DNA of 64,000 nt from Campanula takesimana (taxonomy: Eukaryota > Streptophyta > Magnoliopsida > Asterales > Campanulaceae), in contig JAOWBW010001458.1 of assembly GCA_026119855.1 (NCBI GenBank), positions 232,873-296,872 on the forward strand. The letters run 5' to 3'. Shown here in pieces: positions 12,178 through 24,574 of this stretch. Below the pieces are notes generated by a model. It was not told the DNA's origin and ran no database searches. It saw only the letters and a program-made list of their open reading frames with translations. Within the stretch, counting starts at the first letter, position 1, and each line of letters opens with the position of its first letter. A program made the position numbers and the translations under genes.

Positions 12178-12910
12178 GGGTTAATTTCATTGCCCACCCT
12201 TGAGGTTTGGGTAAGTCTCAGTGCCCCCCTTGAGGTTTGAATTCGTCTCACTGACCACCCTTTTGGCAATAAATTGACTATTTTACCCTCACTTTTATAT
12301 AAAGATAGTCTTTATCTCTCATTAAATAAATCAAATTACTAATTGAATTATAAATTCAAATAACATTTTATTTTTTAGCAATTTAAAAATAAATATTATA
12401 TTTAAGCTCAATGTACATTAAGTATATAACATTTTATTGAGTTAGCTTTATGGTTATCAGATATTAAAAATAATAATTAATATTTATTTCGTAACATAGG
12501 GAGTATAAAATTTTAATCTTTTAAAGCATAAAATTGTTATTTGAATTTATATTTTTCTAAGTTGTTTATATAGTTATTTTTTCAAAAACTATAATTATTT
12601 TGTGGAGTAAACTTAAAAACATTTATATTTGAGAAAGATTTGATTGATAAGTATTAATTTGTTAATTTATTTACTTATATAGAGGCTAAGTGAGCATAAC
12701 AAAAAAATATATTTCACATTATATTAGATTTTGTAGTAATTTAATTTATTCAATGAATTTATTTAATGATAAATAAAAGCACTAATTAAATTAAAGTGGG
12801 GGCAAAATAGGAAAATTATTGTTAAAAGGGTGCTCAGTGAGACGATTTTAAACCTCAAAGGGGGCTCTGAAACTTACCCAAACCTCAGGGGTCGGAAGTG
12901 AAATTAACCC
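12178..12910. mobile_element. Long-TIR MULE-type element, 733 bp
   Basis: Inverted ends of about 115 bp start GGGTTAATTTCATTGCCC on the left and GGGTTAATTTCACTTCC on the right (minus strand). They share the blocks TGAGGTTTGGGTAAGT and CGTCTCACTGA. The target CCCAATTTAC is repeated at 12168-12177 and 12911-12920 (10 bp as read; 9 bp if one C belongs to the terminus). The interior is AT-rich and non-coding, so it depends on a transposase elsewhere. Confidence 0.85.
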
Positions 12911-13761
12911 CCCAATTTACAACATTCGTAGGCAATTTAAGATGCCTTTAATGGAGTCATGAAATAAAACTAGATATCAACTGTGGAAGGATTTATTGGT
13001 GATAGAGGTAGTAACGAACAACAAAAGATAACAGTCAAACTCAAATGGAAAAGTTAATAAAAAGTGTAGTTGAGACGATGGTGAAGAAGTCAGACAGCAT
13101 TGAGTTTGAAGGGAAATCATGAAAGGATGACCTTGAGGGAGTTCGACGGTGGGAGATGCCAAAGAACAGGCTGCGTTGCAGTTAAATGAGGGTTGAGTTT
13201 AGGGTACCATTTATATGAAGGGTAATTTTGCCTAAATAAATTAATCCTCCAATTCCCTAATACAACGATTAATAATACCACCCTTCACTTGGTATAATTA
13301 ATACGGGTAAAAAGAGCTTATCCAGATAGGGTGTCATATTTATCTGAAAGCTTATTTTCAACCAAACACTTATCTTAATTATATACAGGATTAGTAATCC
13401 TATCCTGGCATCTAATCGGGCTATCAAACGCCCCCTTAGTGTACTTAGTACTCACTTACTCACATACTTTTACGGCTACTTTTGACTTTTGATTGTCAAT
13501 ATTACTAATAAATTTTGATTAAATATTAATATTAATTTAATCATTTTACTTAAAATTTAAAAAGTGTTATTGATAAATCACTAAGTGCTTTAACAACAAC
13601 AACTTTTATAATTCCATTACAATAATTAGATTGACATTAATTTTTAGTCAAAATTCATGTGATTTAACTATTAAAAAAATTAAAAATAGCTAAAATAAAT
13701 GAAACAAATGGGGTAGTTATTAATTCTGGGAAGGAGCCATTACTTGCAATGTAAAATTGTG

Positions 13762-14189
13762 GTGAAAAACTAGTAAAAAACGCGTTTTACCCTAATCTTA
13801 GGGTAAAATGTGTTTTTTTAATGAGGCGGTGGCATTTTTGTAATAAACTGGAAGTTGTTTCAACGCACGCGGTGGCATTTTTGTAATAAACTGGAAGTTA
13901 TCGTAACTGTCAGTGTTAGTTTTAAGAAGTGCCAGTGATATTACACTGGCACATATTAACATAGACACTGGCACTTTCATAACTGCCAGTGCCAGTGCTA
14001 AAAAAGTGCCAGTGTATGTGCCTGACACTTTTTAACACTAACACTAGCACTTATGAAAGTACCAGTGTCTATGTTTTATGAGTGCCAGTGGCCAAGACTG
14101 GCAGTTTTTGATATTAACACTGACATTTTTCTCGAAAAACACGTTTTTTCTATCATTAGGGTAAAACACGTTTTTCACTAGACCAACTC
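13762..14189. mobile_element. 428-bp MULE-like MITE with internal CCAGTG repeats
   Basis: The element is flanked by a 9-bp duplication AAAATTGTG (13753-13761 and 14190-14198). Both ends carry an inverted TAGTRAAAAACGYGTTTTAC block about 8-15 bp in from the terminus. The centre is an array of about ten direct and inverted copies of a GTGCCAGTG/CACTGGCAC motif. It is related to the element at 28788-29501 by its end blocks, the GCGGTGGCA-TTTTGTAA segment and the repeat-array architecture. Confidence 0.8.
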
Positions 14190-14198
14190 AAAATTGTG

Positions 14199-15560
14199 TA
14201 ATATTGTTGATTGTTGATAAATAATTACCCCCTCTCCTAAACCATTAGTCATTTTCCTTCAAAAAAAAAAAAACATTAGTTATTTATTTTCTTTCCTACA
14301 TCACTTTTTCTCTAATCCCCATTCAAACCCATTTTGTCTAATTTCAAATGAGATGGGTCGGAGTATTTTAACGAAAACATTTTCAAAAATTTAGAGAAAT
14401 ATTTACCATATAGGTTCAAGATCTTAATTAACAACTAGTATTACTAGTACACTATGATTCAGTAATATTTTCCAAGTAATAAATCCAATTATCCATAATT
14501 AATACTCCATAAACTCTTAATAAAAGGAAATAACATTTGAAGTCAATTTAATGCGCCAGAAATCCGGCTTCTAACGCTTTCCTTACTAATTACGTCAAAA
14601 TCGTCGATACAATTTAAGATCAAAATTTGTCCAGATAATTAGTGGTATAAAGTATGAATTTGGTGTATCAATAGAAATATTAAAATTTAGTAGAAATTTC
14701 ATCAAAAATATTAAGACCATCAAAATAAATTAAACTATACTGAATGATGAAGTATTAAGTTGTGACAAAATAAAATGACTTGGTACTGTTTAATTCCCAT
14801 AGTTGATTTTTATTTTTAATTTCAAGTGGAATGAGACAATCCAAATCAAAATATTCAATAATAATAATTATTGAATCAGAATAGTAAATATTAATACAAA
14901 GAATTAAAGTACTCACTCAATCACATAGTATATTTTCAACTTTCCTTTTTAGTATGTCACAAAGTATATATTTACTTCCTAAAATGGTAAAGATTTTTTA
15001 CTATAACTATTCCTCCCACTCAATTTTTTCTCCTACTTACTTTTACATTTACAACACCAATCAACTCACTATTCCCTCTCACTCATTCTCTCACCTACTT
15101 TACTTCTATACTCACAACACTTACATCACTTCCACCATTTTCTTAATCTCCGTGGAAATGAGAGGATGAACATAATACTTTGGGACAGAGGGAGTACAAT
15201 ATAACGATTCCACAAAAAATTCTTTGTTTGGATAATTAAAAATTTCTTAATAATATAATTAATAAAATCATAAATAGATAAATAAACTTTAAATAAATTT
15301 CTGAAGGATTAAATTAATGAAATAAACTCTAATGATTTTAAAACTGGCAATGATAGGGCACAAAAGAAGTTCACAAAATGATGGATACAAAGTGAGGTGA
15401 CGATATTTTATTAGTTGAATCGATTGTGGACCCGACACACTTTAATTAAAAACCTTAATAGAATTTTGATACATCATTTTGTAAGCCACATTTTCTGACA
15501 CTTTTTTGTGACTTTATATTTACCCTTTTCAAACGCTTCCCTCAACTATTTCGGACCAGG
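14199..15560. other. Intergenic AT-rich DNA upstream of the ACR10-like gene
   Basis: No coding region. A right-hand Stowaway-type end (TTTGGGACAGAGGGAGTA, near 15179-15196) follows a C/T-rich tract (15003-15150), which resembles the one near 47390-47520. The left end was not identified. Confidence 0.5.
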
Positions 15561-15565
15561 AACTA

Positions 15566-15746
15566 CTCCCTCCGTCCCTCTTTAATCTACAAAATTTGCC
15601 ATTTTGGTTGTCCTACTTTAATCTACAAAGTTTAGAAAAAGAAATATTTTAATACTTTTAAAATAATGGGAACACATCAACCATTTCACTTTTTCTTAAA
15701 TAATGTGCCCAACTAAAAATTTGTAAGTTAAAAATGGACGGAGGGA
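15566..15746. mobile_element. Stowaway-like MITE in the ACR10-like promoter
   Basis: Ends CTCCCTCCGTCCCTC (15566) and TGGACGGAGGGA (to about 15746) are inverted, in a TA-rich context. It lies about 320 bp upstream of the start codon, so it may supply promoter or 5'UTR sequence. Confidence 0.75.
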
Positions 15747-15881
15747 ATATATAAAAAATACAAAACGAGAAAATGGACAAGAAAAGGAAATTCCAAGAAA
15801 ACGAGCGAGAGAGTGGAGGAGAGAGAAAACGGGGAAGGAGAAGATAAATTTCAAACAAATCATCAAAGAGAGTGGGGGAGA

Positions 15882-16062
15882 GAGAGAGAGAGAGAGTTTA
15901 TGGAGGTTAAAGATTGGATTTTTGCTCCTGTTGCTGAAAATCCCATTTAGACAGAATATCCCATTACTCTGTGTGTTTTCAATTCACTCCCCTGTTCTTC
16001 AATCAGAAAATAATTACTAGAGTGTAATTTTAGAGAGAGAGAGAGAGATACATATAGAGAGA
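15882..16062 (+). promoter_or_regulatory. GA-rich 5' leader of the ACR10-like gene
   Basis: Two GAGAGA tracts (about 15882-15895 and 16032-16062) and the second abutting the ATG at 16064 mark a typical plant GA-rich 5'UTR or core-promoter region. No clear TATA box was assigned. Confidence 0.45.
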
Positions 16063-16063
16063 G

Positions 16064-19000
16064 ATGGGGATTTTGTATGAAGATGCAGTGTTGATAAAAG
16101 AAGCAGAGAAAGAAGGAGATCTAACTGTTATTACAGTCAATTGTCCAGACAAAACAGGCCTTGGTTGTGATTTGTGTAGGATTATACTCTTGTTTGGCTT
16201 GAGCATTGCTAGAGGAGGTTTGTTTTCTTTGTTTGTTTGTCTATTTCACTTTTTTTTTTTTTTTCCAACTATTTAGGTATAATCTGAACTTGTTCTACAT
16301 GAACAACCATTGACTTGTGTTCTTAATCCTTATGATTTTATATATATATATATTAGAAATATCTTTTCTCTATTTAGTTGTTTTTATGTTAAAATCTTGT
16401 CTTTTGGGCTAATTAGTGAAATGGGTTCCTCTCAGTATTGAGTTTCAAGTAAGATCTGAAAGTATAGTGGCCTTCTTTCTTGAATTGTTCAAGAAATTGA
16501 GGGACACTCAAAAAAAAAAACTTTTAATTTTTCTGGTGTATAATGAAATATGAAAAAACATATGTAGAAATTCATTCATATACTCCATTGTTCCCGAAAT
16601 GATATTACCACTTTTTTGTTGTTTTTGATACTTATTGCTCAAAGTAAGTTCGTATCGAGAACAAAAAAGGTAGGAATATCATTCGGGACGGAGTGAGTAT
16701 AGAGTCATTTGAAAGATGGATATTCAATATTTTGCGACAAAATATTCAAGAAAATAGACAATTATTTCGAGATATAGGTAGTATACCCAGAGATTCAAAC
16801 TAGGACAAGAAAATGGGTCAGTTTTGATTGTTTTTCATATTGTTGCCAAAATAGGTTTCATAGATTCTTTTAATGTTCTTTCCATAATTTTGGGATCTAT
16901 TCTTGTGGGATTTGATCTTTTTAGATTGTTGTAATTATTTTCTCTCAAGTTGAATATGTTACAGAAAATAAAAATTGTTTATTTGACTTTTGTGTTAACA
17001 GATGTATCAACAGATGGCAAATGGTGCTACTTAGTTTTCTGGGTGGTTGGAAAGCCAACTACTAGATGGAATTTGTTAAAGAAGAGACTACTTGAGGTTT
17101 GCCCGACGTGCACCCCTGCAGTCTCGGAAATTTACTATTACCGCCCGGAGTTTCAGCAGCCCAAACCACAGGACGTGTTCCTACTCAAGTTTTGGTGTAC
17201 ATATGATCGAAAAGGCCTCTTATACGGTATAATTTCACTTTTTACCTATGATGTTCCAAGAAAAATATCTCTTTTATATTGAAGTATAATTTCATATTTT
17301 TCCCTATTTTTTGATATAATATTATCTAACACGACATGCATAGTACTACCTCCGTCCCTAAACAAATGTCCAAATTTCATTTAGGGAACATTCTCAAAAT
17401 GTTTACTTTTTAGACAATTAAATGGCAAAGAGCATATATACTCGTGTTATCCACGTTCTATATGCTTAGTTTTGCTAGTATAAAGTGACTAGTGAAAATG
17501 ATTTGGTAAAAAACATTTTAGGACAAAGTTTTTCACGAAAAAGTCAGTCATTTTGGGACTCAAAAACCTTGAAAATGGACATTCATTTAGGGACGGAGGG
17601 AGTACTACATAAGTTTGGTGCAACTTAGATCAAAAGTTTGACTTGTCAAAACAGATACTATTATGCTAAGACAGAGGGGAGGGAGTACTTAATTCAAAGT
17701 AATTCAGAAGTCTGGTTACCTTGTTCATTTGAATTGCAGAGATATTATTGTTTTTAGATTGCTGTCCTTGATAAGTAGAGCAAGTTTGAAGACTTGGGAG
17801 TCAAGATCTAGAAGTGTTATTTTTAATTGCATTAATTTTCTTGTGAAGTTGGAGATACCTAACCTTTCTTTGACTGTGAATAGTTTATGATGTAGTGCCT
17901 TGAACATGTAAACGGAATATTATTCTTTTTTCTTCGTCTTATTTAACTCGCCAGGCGTGATTAGTGGCACACCAATACGTAGGATTGCATATTAAAAGAA
18001 CTATAGAAAAAAAAATCTGTCCCTTTTTGCCTCCCAAGTCATTGGAATTTTACATGTATTCTGATTCCACGAAGTAAATTTATTTGTACTGAATCTAAAC
18101 AAGAAAAAAATTGTTAATTTGGCCGCCATATGTAATCAAATATACCCTTTTCATTTAAAGATAAGTCAGTAGTAAATTTTCTTCAACTGTTTTCCACTTG
18201 GGGGAATAGATTTCCTGTACAACTATGTGTACCACACCCTGTACCACAAGCGATCTAACGGCTCATAGTTATTGGGGCTGACCTCATGACGAGGTCATCC
18301 AAACATGTAAACCATTGGATCACTTGTGGTACACGAAGTGGTACAGGAGATATGGACTTGGGGAAATCATAGTTAATGATATAACATGGTTTTCAATGAT
18401 CATAAAAGACAAATTTTGTATTTGTAGCTTTGTTTCAGGCGTGCATTATATATTTATATTCCCCGCCTCTTTTTGTCTTATACAATTTTCTTTTCTGTAG
18501 ATGTAACCAAGGTCCTCTGTGAGCTAGAGCTTACGATAAAGAGAGTGAAGGTTTCAACCGCCCCTGACGGGAGAGTAATGGATCTCTTCTTCATAACAGA
18601 CACCAGGTTTGTCTTTTTGGCTGTCTCTTTGATTCTTACGGTTTCCTATGTAAGTAACAAAGTCAAGTGTTTAGATAATATGAATTATTGGTATTCCCGG
18701 AATAGGATTCTTCTAAATTTGTGTCTTTTCTTTCTTGTATTTGTCGCTAAAACTGAAGTACTGATAAAAACTCATAGCAACTAGGAATAGTTGCGTGTGG
18801 CACAGGGCATCTGATATAGACTATCGCTCAAAATATTGTCATAGTGGAAAGAGTTTTGAAATTTCCAAAGGCTTCCAAGCCATAGCCGACTTAACTTATT
18901 CATGATATATCGAAACTAAGGTGTTACTAATGCTTAGCAATTATAGAAAATAAGACTCGTCATTGGCTTTATGTAATTCAATTTCAACTTGGCTTCTTTG

Positions 19001-21067
19001 ATTGACTTCTTGTTAAATGTTTGATTTGAAGAAACTATCAGCCTTGACTTATTTTCCATGATGTTTGCTTGGACTGATTTGGGGTCTGGATTTAATAAAT
19101 AAATTAGATCTTAAATACCCAATTCAGATTTGAAAATGGTACTACCTCTGTCCCAAAATGAATGTCCAAAAACTATATTCAAATTTGCTCTTGATTAAGA
19201 GATTTTTTTTTTTTTAAGAAATCGGATATTCATATTGGGACGGATGGAGTAATATGTATGCATCTTAATTTTTCATCCATTTCACTAGTCAAATCAGTTT
19301 ATATACTCCCTCCGTCCTAGAAAGATAGTTCGCTTTTGACTTTTGATGGTCAATACAAGTGAACTTTGACTAAATATAAATGCCAATCTAACTATCCTTG
19401 TGAAATTCTAAAACTTGTTATTGATTAATCATCAAGTGATTTATCAATGACAAATTTTAAAATTTCATTGGGATGATTAGATTGATAATAATCTTTGGTC
19501 AAAGTTCACATATGTTGACCATCAAAAATCCAAAGTGGACTATGTTTCTGGGACAGAGGGATTAATTCAGTATTCAGCATCTTAATCATCCAAACTCGTT
19601 CATATATGTATTCATTATTCAACACTCGCGCAAAACGATGACACCTATACTTTCACTCATTTCATGCTGTTTTACAACAAATTAAGGTTACGAGAGCAAA
19701 AATAAGAATTTTTTGTCTCTATTTTATGTTGAGGTAGTTAAAAAATTCTGACATAATTTTTCTACAATGTTAGAGAACTTCTTCACACCAAGATGAGACA
19801 GGAAGAAACAAGAAGTCATTTAAGAGAGGCACTATCTGATTCCATGATAAGTTGCGAGATTGAACCAGCTAATACCGAAGTCACTGCAAGTACACAAGGG
19901 GCCTCATTCCTTCCAACTTCAATCACATCCGACATGTTTAGTTTAGAACTCACCAAAGAATGCAGCACAAGCGGGAGCTTCAATTCTTCCTCAAATGAAG
20001 TCTCCGTCGTTTTAGACAACAACCTTAGTCCGTCCCACACGCTCATTCAAATCCTCTGTCAAGATCATAAAGGTCTCATTTACGATATCATGAGAACGTT
20101 AAAAGATTACAATATTCAAATTTCTTATGGGAGATTTTCAGCAAACAAGAAGGGGAACTATGAAGGGGACTTGTTTGTAATGCAAGCTGATGGAAAGAAA
20201 ATTTGTGATCCCGAGAAGCAAAACTCGCTTTGTTCACGTTTGAGGATGGAGCTTCTTAAGCCTCTTAGAATGGAAGTTTTGAGTCGGGGCCCGGATACCG
20301 AGTTGCTTGTAGCTAATCCGGTTGAGTTATCAGGGAGAGGTCGGCCTCTAGTTTTTCATGATATTACCCTTGCTCTGAAGACTCTCAATACTCGCATTTT
20401 CTCGGTAATGACCTCTCATCTGCTACTTTTTTTTGCTAGAAAATGATTGCACAAGCCGAAAATCTTATACACTCTCTGTCCTGGAATGATAATCCTGATT
20501 GACTTTTTTATGGTCAATGTAAGTGAAATTTGACCAAACACTTATGTCAATATAATCTTCTCGATAAAATTTAAAAATTGTTATTGATAAATCACTTACT
20601 GATTTATCAATTTTTAATTATTTGGACTTCACTAGGATGATTAGCTTGACATTAATATTTGGCCAAAGTTCACTTGTGGTGACTATAAAAAGTCAAATGA
20701 GGTTATAGGGACGGAGGGAATATGTAAGTGCACTTAATGTTCTTCAAGGTGCCGTACTATGAAATCATGCATTAGTCTTGTACAGTAAAGCACATTACGA
20801 AAAAAAAAACAAAAAAAAACTTCCGTTCATATTGCATTACTCTTCTTTGGCACGCACACACTATACTGTATACGCTGACTCTGACGATGGTTTTTCTGTC
20901 TTTTCCTTCTTCCAATGATGTTTTTGTAGGTGGAGATAGGGAGACATAGGATTCATGACCGGGAATGGGAAGTGTACAGGGTACTTCTCGACGAAGGAGA
21001 CGCTTCATTGTCGCCTAGGAATGTGATCAAAGAGTGTGTTAGAAAGCATTTGATGGGTTGGGAATGA
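16064..21067 (+). CDS. ACR10: ACT-domain-repeat protein, ACR10-like, five exons
   Basis: Exons 16064-16217, 17002-17226, 18501-18606, 19774-20404 and 20930-21067 join in phase through GT-AG introns to 1254 nt, or 417 residues. Arabidopsis ACR10 is about 410. The start MGILYEDAV and the NCPDKTGLGCDLCR, RWNLLK, RGPDTELLVANPVELSG and final LMGWE segments match the ACR9/ACR10 subgroup. Four ACT modules are expected: about residues 20-105 (interrupted by intron 1), 112-170, 250-325 and 348-405. ACT repeats resemble the amino-acid-binding domains of bacterial GlnD. Plant ACR proteins lack the catalytic GlnD domains and are thought to sense amino acids or signal nitrogen status; the function here is inferred from the family. 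No stop or frameshift was found, so this is the one host gene that appears intact. Every intron holds a MITE. Confidence 0.93.
16583..16697. mobile_element. Stowaway-like MITE in intron 1
   Basis: Ends CTCCATTGTTCCCGAAATGATAT and ATATCATTCGGGACGGAGTGAG are inverted. It lies wholly inside intron 1 of the ACR10-like gene. Confidence 0.75.
17345..17603. mobile_element. Stowaway-like MITE in intron 2
   Basis: The left end CTACCTCCGTCCCTAAACAA and the right end TTTAGGGACGGAGGGAGTA are inverted, about 260 bp apart. A second, one-ended fragment (CAGAGGGGAGGGAGTA) follows at about 17670-17688. Confidence 0.8.
18211..18350. mobile_element. Short MITE with GTACCAC subterminal repeats in intron 2
   Basis: Inverted ends TTTCCTGTAC and GTACAGGAGA enclose about 140 bp. 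GTGTACCAC and ACAAGYGATC blocks are repeated in opposite orientation near each end. It differs from the Stowaway type seen elsewhere. Confidence 0.7.
19143..19250. mobile_element. Stowaway-like MITE in intron 3
   Basis: Ends CTACCTCTGTCCCAAAATGA and TATTGGGACGGATGGAGTAA are inverted, about 108 bp apart. Confidence 0.75.
19306..19560. mobile_element. Stowaway-like MITE in intron 3
   Basis: Ends CTCCCTCCGTCCTAGAAAGA and TTTCTGGGACAGAGGG are inverted over about 255 bp. The interior is also quasi-palindromic (TTGATGGTCAA versus TTGACCATCAA). Confidence 0.8.
20471..20721. mobile_element. Stowaway-like MITE in intron 4
   Basis: Ends ACTCTCTGTCCTGGAATGA and ATAGGGACGGAGGGAATA are inverted, with the same internal layout as the intron 3 copy (TTTATGGTCAATG, TGATTTATCAA). 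Confidence 0.75.
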
Positions 21068-21342
21068 GTTTTCAACTTCATTAGGATGCGTTGCTAGAAG
21101 ATCATATAATATGATCCACAGTTATGCAGCTTACATCTATTTTTTTTTTTTTTTTTTTTTTACCAGGAGAATTTATTTCCTTAATTTTCTACAAGTGATG
21201 CTTATAAGAAAATAGTACTTATAAGGTGCAGCTAACATGTAAATTGGGTCACAAGGTTTGAAGAAATAGGTTTAGATGGGTTTAGTTAGCAAAAGCCAAC
21301 TGCATGGTGATCATATTTTGTGATTTGCCTTTTTATTTTTTT
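21068..21342. other. 3' flank of the ACR10-like gene
   Basis: Contains a poly-T run (about 21140-21162) after the stop codon. The likely 3'UTR has no clear AATAAA. Confidence 0.4.
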
Positions 21343-21517
21343 ACTTCCTCCGTCTCAAAATGATCTTCACGTTTGACTATTCAAACTTTTTTTTTTAAGG
21401 ATACGAACACTTGATTCACTAGACATTTTTGTTTGTACACTTTCAAAGCCTAGATTGTTGAAATGAGAACTTTTTGGGACAATGAATCATGGCAAATGAA
21501 AAGATCATTTTGGAGCG
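21343..21517. mobile_element. Stowaway-like MITE, diverged
   Basis: The left end CTTCCTCCGTCTCAAAATGATC and the right segment AAAGATCATTTTGGAGCG are inverted. It resembles the copy at 47933-48115, including the GATCTTCAC and TGGACACTTGATTCACT-like blocks. Confidence 0.65.
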
Positions 21518-24500
21518 CTTCTTCCTTGATAGTTAAGAGTTTATATGATGGGGATCTGACTCCTCAAGAAAACAAAGTTGATCGCAAAATAACATAAAAC
21601 AAAACAACAACATAATAAGAATGAAAATCAAAGCAATAAGAACACAAAAATTGTATTTTGTATACGTAGTGTAAGAGAATGTTATCCCACACCGATATTT
21701 TAGGGTACGTCTTCCGCAAAATATCGACTTCATCCCTAATCTTTGATCAATTTTTTCATTTCATCCCCAAATTATTTTTGTTTTAGTCTTCATCCTCAAG
21801 CTATAACAATTACATGAATAACAGTCCTTGCCTCTAATGCGCGTCAAATATTTAACGGAAATTCATCTCATAGCACATATATAGGGGTGAAAGTGTGAAA
21901 TGTCAAATTATTAACCTTTCATGTCTTTCTATCAAGTATGAAAGGTTAAAATGTACAATATTAAGAAAAATTGTTTTTAATAAAATATGATGATGTTTAA
22001 CTTAGTTTTAAAATTGTTTTATGCTTAATTTACATTCTAAAAAGATCATTAAATCTTAAAGCAATTAGCGGCTTACATTTGGCACCTAAATTCTAGTTTT
22101 ACGCAATCAGTCCATGTACTAATATTTATTATGATAACCATTTTACCCTTGTAAAATATTTACTCAGGTGACATGATTTAACGGCTAAAATTTAACAAGA
22201 TTTATTGAAGGGACCAATTACATTTTGTTTTAAGTGGTGCATTGTCAATTTTTCTTTCTCTAAATTTGGGTACAATGACTAATTCTAGAAGAGTCATCTC
22301 GTAGAGGGACTATTAGGGTAGTTTGTCCTTTTTTTAAAGGATTCTTTTTTTCTGTATTTAGTTGAATCTCTCATTTAACTTGAGCTATGGCTCTGTTATT
22401 TTGCTGAAAGAAGACTGAAAAATAAGATTTTTTAAGTTTAATAATCCCTCCGTCCCATTTCAAATTGCAAAAGTTGCCAAAAAGGGTGTCCCAACTAAAA
22501 TTGCAAAATCCAAAAGTTGCCAAAAAGATTTGTATACGTATTCTTCTTTAAAGTTGCTACAATCATGATGGTTTGTTAATTAAACCAGTGCTCCATCGCG
22601 TTAGACATAAGATTTTGAAGTGCACGAATTCCTGTTTGTTCAGTCTGGAAGCTGGCGGAAGAATAGCATTGTGATTTTATTTCAGATTTTGTAGAGAATA
22701 ACTGGTCTTCTCCACTGTTCAAAGATTTGATTAAGGATTCTTATATTGGTGGTAAGTTTTGTTTTCGCAATTGTTGTCCTGAAGCGAAGCAAAGGGATTT
22801 GAGAAATCATTTTGACCACATGCAAATTGGAAGCAGGCTTCGTTAGCTTGTGTTAGGTTGGAAAGGGGTGGTTTCGCATCTGCAAGCATATAATTCTTCT
22901 GCCATATAATCGTCCTTGTAATTGTGTTTCGTTATATAGGATGGGTCTCAAAAGTGATTGTAATAATCAGTTGAATGTTGTTTTGAGAGTCGTTTTCTAG
23001 GAGGAGATTGGCCTGAATCTGACCGTGTTTGATTGACATTTGGACAAAGCACACATAATTATTAGCAGAGTAATTAGGAACATTTCACTTCTTTGCAGCA
23101 ACCAATTTCGTATTACGCGGTTATGCTTCCCGAACGCAGCTCTTATGAAAAACAGAATTTTCTTTGTAACAGTTGCTAGTAACAGCTGAACTTCTATTGA
23201 CTTAACTGTAAAATAGAATATATGATAAGGAGATTGGCATGGCTGCTTGGGGGCTCACTGAACTTGGAGAAAACTTGAATTGTGGACGGCTGCAATGTAG
23301 TGGGTTCTTCTGATTCGTTTAAGTTAATCTCTCTGCCATTTTGAAGAAAATAGTTTCATCCTCAATAACGCTTATATCTAAAGCTTGCTCAAACCATCAT
23401 GCCGACACTTTCCACTATAATTAAAGAGTAAGACCCCATTTCTCTACCTTTGTATATTTCTGTATATTATTAGGCTTACTTCTATTCGTTGTGGAAACTT
23501 GCTTTGTTTGTATGCCTGCGGAATTTAAGTTCTGCTTATCCTTTATTTGTTCTTATTCAACTTCATAGTTACGGATGGACTTTCTGTAACTGTGACGTGG
23601 ATTAGGGAAATGTAGAGCTTTCGCGATCTCAACTGCTTTTCTGTTCTACTTGTTTTACGTTATTGTTTTCTTCTACATATAATGTCTGCTGTTCTTTTAA
23701 CTACATGGTATACCTGATATTTCTACATGTAAATTTTTGGAGGCTCAGCCCTAGTTCTTCGAAAAATGAACAAGACTTTCTTGTAGTATGATGCAAGTTG
23801 TTAATTTCAAGTCAAAACAGAGTTGCAAAATAAGAAGTGAGCGTCTTTTTTCGGTTGAACTATCTATGCCTCGGTTCAGCTTTTGAATTAGTCCAGATTA
23901 TTAGAGCACTGTTGTTAATAAATGGAGATCACATAGCCTGTTTGATTTGGCTTAGAATTACATCAAGGATGGCTTTTAAACTGTTAGAAGGATCAATATC
24001 CAATATTGACCCACGAAGTATAGTTATAATTTTAAATGCTTCTAATTGATTGGAGGGTTTTACTATGTCAAATCTAGGTTGTGAACTTTCCGGATTGGCC
24101 TTTTCACTGTTTTTTCCAGACATTCCAATTGATTGGAGGGTTGTAACTATTTCAACTCTGTAATCGTGGGATTAGTTTTAGATCGCTCGGAGTCCCTGTA
24201 TGGCTGAACAACCCATACATGCCTTATAATGTAATAGCAAATGAGGGAATGAAGTTGTTTTTGCTGCACTTAAACAGTACGAATATAGGGTTCTTCTCCC
24301 ATTGTTGTCAAGTGTATATATTTTGGTGATATGGATACCACTGACTCTTTTGTGTATCCGTGCACATGGTGTGTAATGCAGGCTTGTGCATTTTGAGTTT
24401 TCTTTTATCTCATCATGTGAAGTGTGTTCAATAGTGTATAATAAAGGACTCCCTCCGTCCCACAAAATGATCTTCCCATTTGTCATTTTTCATTGTCCCA

Positions 24501-24560
24501 AAAAGTTCTTCCCATTTCTACAATTTAGGCTTAAAAGTGCATAAACAAAACTTGGCTAGT
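21518..24560. other. Intergenic DNA
   Basis: No coding region recognised. There is a one-ended Stowaway fragment at about 22444-22480 (CCCTCCGTCCCATTTCAAATTG) and another near 24450. The stretch 22550-24170 has a more balanced base composition and may be intron or UTR sequence of a decayed gene, but no exon can be defended. Confidence 0.4.
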
Positions 24561-24574
24561 GAAACGCACGCAGT

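Larger units (their letters stand above)
2633..13435. mobile_element. PIF/Harbinger-like element split by later insertions
   Basis: The left terminus begins GGGCTTGTTTGGTA at 2633. The right end at 13435, read on the minus strand, begins GGGGGCGTTTGATAGCCCG. The two ends are alignable over about 30 bp, and both are flanked by TTA (2630-2632 and 13436-13438), the 3-bp target duplication typical of PIF/Harbinger elements. Removing the Helitron (2746-11781) and the inner long-TIR element (12178-12920) leaves about 1.0 kb, a plausible size for a non-autonomous member. No transposase is seen. A 3-bp duplication is weak evidence, so these could instead be ends of two different related elements. Confidence 0.45.

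Noticed and set aside
12977..13162. 61-codon minus-strand frame (starts MASPTVELPQ)
   Set aside because: No splice context, no family resemblance, and it lies inside the arm of a transposable element.
13762..14189. CRISPR-like array suggested by short repeats
   Set aside because: Units are degenerate, in both orientations and without uniform spacers, inside an element with a 9-bp target duplication in a plant genome.
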